From contig JAFWDJ010000030.1 of assembly GCA_017513095.1 (NCBI GenBank), forward strand, positions 1-46,353: 46,353 nt of DNA, given 5' to 3'. A program made the position numbers and the translations under genes. This DNA comes from Clostridia bacterium (GTDB lineage: Bacteria; Bacillota; Clostridia; Oscillospirales; RGIG577). Each line of letters opens with the position of its first letter. The first letter of the stretch is position 1. The notes under the pieces were generated by a model. That model saw only the letters and a program-made list of their open reading frames with translations, did not search any database and was not told where the DNA came from. This document shows positions 43,543 through 46,353 of the stretch, piece by piece.

Positions 43543-44784
43543 TTACAGAAGCGTTACTACGTTGCTCTCCTGGAAATCAAAGGGGCACTTTCTCGTGTCG
43601 AGTATTATCTTGCCCTTTATCTTATCGACGTTCTGTTTTAGGTGCTGGTGTCTTACCATTACAACGAGCACGTCGATATCGTTTAAGAACTTGTCGAAGT
43701 CAAGATACTGTCCCTCGATTATCTCGGTCGTAAGCATCGGGTCGAAGCACTTGGGCGTGCCGGCGAGACGCTGATGCATAAGCTCAACGAGCTGGAGTGC
43801 CGGGCTGTCGCGAACGTCGTCAACGTCCTCCTTATAAGTAAGGCCGTAGAAGCCCACGCGGTCGGGCGTCAGCTTATGCGCGCGAAGCAGCGCGTATACG
43901 CGCTCGAGAACGTAGTCGGGCATGCCGTCGTTCGTATGTCTTGCCATGCGCACCATATTAGCAAGCTCCGGATAGTCGCCAACTAAGAACCACGGGTCAA
44001 CGGAGATGCAGTGGCCGCCAACGCCGGGGCCGGGCGAAAGGATGTTAACGCGCGGATGCTTGTTTGCTATGCGGATAATCTCATATACGTCGAGATTGTC
44101 GCTTCTGCAGATCTTCAAAAGCTCGTTTGCGAACGCGATGTTGATGTCACGGTAGGTGTTCTCAACTACCTTCGTCATCTCGGCCGTGCGGATATCGGTA
44201 ACCTCGATGTCGCCCTTGCAGAACGACTTGTATATCTCCTTTACCTTCTCGCCTATTGCCGGGTCGTCGGCGCCTATCGTACGGGAGTTGTCCTCAAGCT
44301 CGCGAACCATGTTGCCCGGGATTATGCGCTCGGGCGCGTGAACGAGATGGATGTCCTGTCCGTCGATGAAGCCGTAGAGGTCCAAAACGGGACGAACGTA
44401 CTTGTCCATCGTTCCGGGCGGAACGGTCGATTCAACAACGACTATCGAGCCCTTGTCGCACACTTCGAGCACGTTCTTAACGGCAGCGACAACGAACGAA
44501 GCGTCAACGCGCTTGGTGTCCTTGTCGTAGGGCGTAGCCACGCATATGATATATACGTCCGCCTTCTGATACTCGGTCGAGAACTTTATCCCGCTTGCGA
44601 GAGCCTTCTGAAACAGCTCGTCTATACCGTCCTCCTGGAAGGTCATCTTGCCGCTGTTTAAGGTGTCCACAAGACTCTTCTTGAAATCGGTACCTATCAC
44701 GTTAACTCCGTGAGACGCCATCATCATTGCGGTGGGCAGGCCTATGTAGCCAAGTCCCACTACGTTTACCAAGGGTTTTTTCAT
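43543..44784 (-). CDS. wecC: UDP-N-acetyl-D-mannosamine dehydrogenase
   Basis: 413 residues. Oxidises UDP-ManNAc to UDP-ManNAcA with two NAD+. Rossmann motif GLGYIGLPTA (about 10-19), STVPPGT, AEMTKVVENTYRD and the active-site Cys string GPGVGGHCISVDPW are intact. The last string is typical of WecC rather than of UDP-glucose dehydrogenase. C-terminal domain with GLTYKEDVDDVRDSPA. ATG 44784 follows GGAAGGAG. With wecB at the left end of the locus this gives a full route from UDP-GlcNAc to UDP-ManNAcA. Related UDP-HexNAc dehydrogenases (GalNAc or GlcNAc) cannot be fully excluded. Confidence 0.93.
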   Translation of the reverse strand: MKKPLVNVVGLGYIGLPTAMMMASHGVNVIGTDFKKSLVDTLNSGKMTFQEDGIDELFQKALASGIKFSTEYQKADVYIICVATPYDKDTKRVDASFVVAAVKNVLEVCDKGSIVVVESTVPPGTMDKYVRPVLDLYGFIDGQDIHLVHAPERIIPGNMVRELEDNSRTIGADDPAIGEKVKEIYKSFCKGDIEVTDIRTAEMTKVVENTYRDINIAFANELLKICRSDNLDVYEIIRIANKHPRVNILSPGPGVGGHCISVDPWFLVGDYPELANMVRMARHTNDGMPDYVLERVYALLRAHKLTPDRVGFYGLTYKEDVDDVRDSPALQLVELMHQRLAGTPKCFDPMLTTEIIEGQYLDFDKFLNDIDVLVVMVRHQHLKQNVDKIKGKIILDTRKCPFDFQESNVVTLL

Positions 44785-44821
44785 AATAATTGCTCCTTCC
44801 TTTATATCGGGTACGGTACAC

Positions 44822-45883
44822 TTACGCGCGCGCCGTATATTTTAGACGTGCAAACATTTTGGGCAGCTTTGAGCGGCTGAACGCCATTATTATGCCCATC
44901 ATGTAGACCGTCAAATATTTCTTCTGCTTAAGCGGTTTTAAAATGAACTTCATTCTTTTGCCGGAGTTCTCGGCGTACTTCGCGCACTCCTGCGTATATT
45001 CGTCGGCTATCATGCGCTTTACGCGCCTGTATTTTTCGCGCTGTGAACGAGTATTCGCCGGGGAGTTCTCGTTTTCAATGCATCCCACCACGCGCTCGAC
45101 GTGACGGCGCGAGAGGAATTCACGATAAACGCTCCGGGGAATACCCATTTCGTCAAAATAGGCCGTCATTTCTTTATGTTCTCTCAACCTTCTCTCAAAA
45201 AGGTCGTCGCGGTATTTCGTACTGAGCGAACCGCTCTTGTGATAGGTGTAAAGATAGATGCTCTCCGCCATAAATCGAAGCGTTTCGCATTCGCGAAGAT
45301 AATCGCGGCAGAACGCCACGTCCTCGCCGAAATCTATCGGCGAAAACGATAAGCCCGCGCGCTTTATTATCTCCATGCCGAACAGCTTGTTGCAGGCCGA
45401 ATACATAAGGCCGCTGTTCCACAGAAAGACGAAATCGTTAAGTATCGCTTCTTTTGAGCCGTAGGTGCGCTCAAAGCTCGGGCAGTCGAAAAGGCGGCCG
45501 TCGGGCAGAACGTGCATGAATCCGAAAACGGCAAGGTCGTAGGGCCCCTCGGCAATTACGGCGTTGAGGTCGGCCACGGCGTTTTCTGTGAGGCGGTCGT
45601 CGCCGTCGAGAAAAACGAGGTACGGCGTATCCGTCATCGAGAGCGCGGCGTTTCGCGCCGCCGACACGCCGCCGTGAGCCATGAAAACAGGCCGAAAAGA
45701 CGCATAATCTGCCGCCGAGGCGCGGATCTTTTCGGGACTCTGATCCGTGGAGCCGTCGTCGACGATCAACGTCTTAAATCGCTTATCCGTCTGATTTTTC
45801 AGACTTTCAAGACATGCTTCTATTTCGTTTTCCTTGTTGAATACGGTAACTACAACGGTTATCTGTATATCCGTATTTTGCAT
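44822..45883 (-). CDS. Glycosyltransferase family 2
   Basis: 353 residues. GT-A fold with TVVVTVFNKENEIEACLESL at the N terminus, VDDGSTD, and the metal-binding FLDGDDR. It has the features of a processive or single-addition GT2 for surface glycans. A basic C terminus with a moderately hydrophobic stretch (LTVYMMGIIMAFS) may attach it to the membrane. No locus module. ATG 45883 has no good Shine-Dalgarno, so the start is less certain. First complete gene of the leftward locus and possibly the transferase that primes or extends the chain. Confidence 0.88.
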   Translation of the reverse strand: MQNTDIQITVVVTVFNKENEIEACLESLKNQTDKRFKTLIVDDGSTDQSPEKIRASAADYASFRPVFMAHGGVSAARNAALSMTDTPYLVFLDGDDRLTENAVADLNAVIAEGPYDLAVFGFMHVLPDGRLFDCPSFERTYGSKEAILNDFVFLWNSGLMYSACNKLFGMEIIKRAGLSFSPIDFGEDVAFCRDYLRECETLRFMAESIYLYTYHKSGSLSTKYRDDLFERRLREHKEMTAYFDEMGIPRSVYREFLSRRHVERVVGCIENENSPANTRSQREKYRRVKRMIADEYTQECAKYAENSGKRMKFILKPLKQKKYLTVYMMGIIMAFSRSKLPKMFARLKYTARA

Positions 45884-45957
45884 AGAGCATCAGTCCAATT
45901 CATCCTTTGGGGTCAACCCCGGAGCCGGCGATGCAGCCCCGGGGCGATATCATGCGT
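45884..45957 (-). other. GC-rich hairpin region between the right-edge gene and the GT2 gene
   Basis: CCCCGG (45917-45922) can pair with CCGGGG (45939-45944), and GGGGT-CA-ACCCC (45909-45920) is an alternative pairing. No T-run follows on the minus strand, so this is not a standard terminator. No riboswitch family was recognised. Confidence 0.3.
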
Positions 45958-46353
45958 TTAATCAAGAGACGAAGAATCAACTCCGAAGAAGCCGAATACT
46001 GTGTCGAGCTCCTCGGTGGTGCCGAGACGTGCGCCCAGAGTCTTTAAATTATCCTGCTGTGTCTTGTCCAAAGCGTTATATGCTGCCTTAAAGTCTTCGA
46101 TTTCACTGCTGTAATGCGACTTAACGTAAGCACGGTCGATGAATGCGCCGTTTTTATCTGCCTGAACGGCCTTGTCGACCGTTGCGATGAGCTTGCCCAG
46201 GCATTCGTATGCAGGTGCCTGAGCATCGGAGTACCCAAGCTTGCCGTACTGATTAACTATCTTTGCGAGGACTGCAACAACGGCATCCTCCTCTGCTTCT
46301 TCATCGATGGAATGGCCGCCGGAGTTTCCTCCGCCGCCGCCGCCACCGCCGCC
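45958..46353 (-). CDS. C-terminal part of a protein with a poly-glycine linker (runs off the right edge)
   Basis: 131 codons and the stop TAA (45958-45960) are in the window; the start lies beyond 46353. The visible part begins with a run of glycines and NSGGHS, then a mostly helical, polar domain of about 115 residues ending in GFFGVDSSLD. Glycine-rich linkers of this sort often join domains in surface or secreted proteins, but the N terminus that would show a signal peptide is missing. I do not recognise the domain. Base composition matches the neighbours. It lies 74 nt upstream of the GT2 gene on the same strand. Confidence 0.75.
   Translation of the reverse strand, partial: GGGGGGGGGNSGGHSIDEEAEEDAVVAVLAKIVNQYGKLGYSDAQAPAYECLGKLIATVDKAVQADKNGAFIDRAYVKSHYSSEIEDFKAAYNALDKTQQDNLKTLGARLGTTEELDTVFGFFGVDSSSLD

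Noticed and set aside
45884-45957. Possible riboswitch (c-di-GMP-like GC hairpins) before the GT2 gene
   Set aside because: The hairpins are short, no conserved core could be matched, and the region is only 74 nt long.

Overview
The window looks like chromosome of a Gram-positive anaerobe of the class Clostridia (Bacillota), probably a gut lineage. This is inferred from AGGAGG-type ribosome-binding sites, a DnaD/DnaC-type primosome pair, an ArgJ-based arginine pathway, and short palindromic intergenic repeats of a kind I associate with Ruminococcaceae-like genomes. No rRNA, tRNA, CRISPR array or transposase was seen.

Left part (1-9.7 kb, + strand): two short structured repeats, a TetR-type regulator, then a complete arginine operon in the order argG-argH-argC-argJ-argB-argD-argF, followed by a dCMP-deaminase-like gene and a strong terminator. 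The argG promoter carries two exact inverted copies of a 15-bp ARG-box-like sequence, one covering the -35 hexamer, so ArgR/AhrC-type repression is likely.

Middle (9.7-13.9 kb): a PPP-type phosphatase with degenerate metal-binding motifs diverges from a DnaD-like/DnaC-like gene pair. This small block lies between two inverted, diverged copies of a non-coding element of about 200 bp. The hairpins of that element differ between copies by compensating base changes. Several shorter palindromic repeats fill the flanking gaps.

Right part (13.9-46.35 kb, all - strand, so read right to left): one long polysaccharide locus. It begins beyond the right edge with a glycine-rich protein, then a GT2 glycosyltransferase, wecC, two CgeB-like glycosyltransferases, an ABC-2 exporter (permease plus ATPase), two very large CgeB+GT2 glycosyltransferases, two alpha/beta-hydrolase-like proteins, three small two-domain proteins, a double heparinase II/III protein, an asparagine-synthase-like protein, a third serine-hydrolase-like protein, a polysaccharide deacetylase, then wecB and glmS. 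GlmS, WecB and WecC together would supply UDP-ManNAc and UDP-ManNAcA, so an N-acetylmannosaminuronate-containing polymer exported by an ABC transporter is the best guess.

The most striking feature is a beta-sandwich-like module of about 80 residues with the pattern aromatic-x-[FW]-Y ... Y-S ... F ... G-x-Y-x-V-[KR]. I count about 19 copies in 12 proteins of this locus: glycosyltransferases, hydrolases, lyase, deacetylase, the asparagine-synthase-like protein, the exporter ATPase (where Wzt proteins carry a glycan-recognition domain), and three proteins made of nothing else. I read this as a shared glycan-recognition or scaffolding module that gathers synthesis, editing and export enzymes on one polymer in the cytoplasm. 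That reading is inference; the repeated module itself is visible in the sequence.
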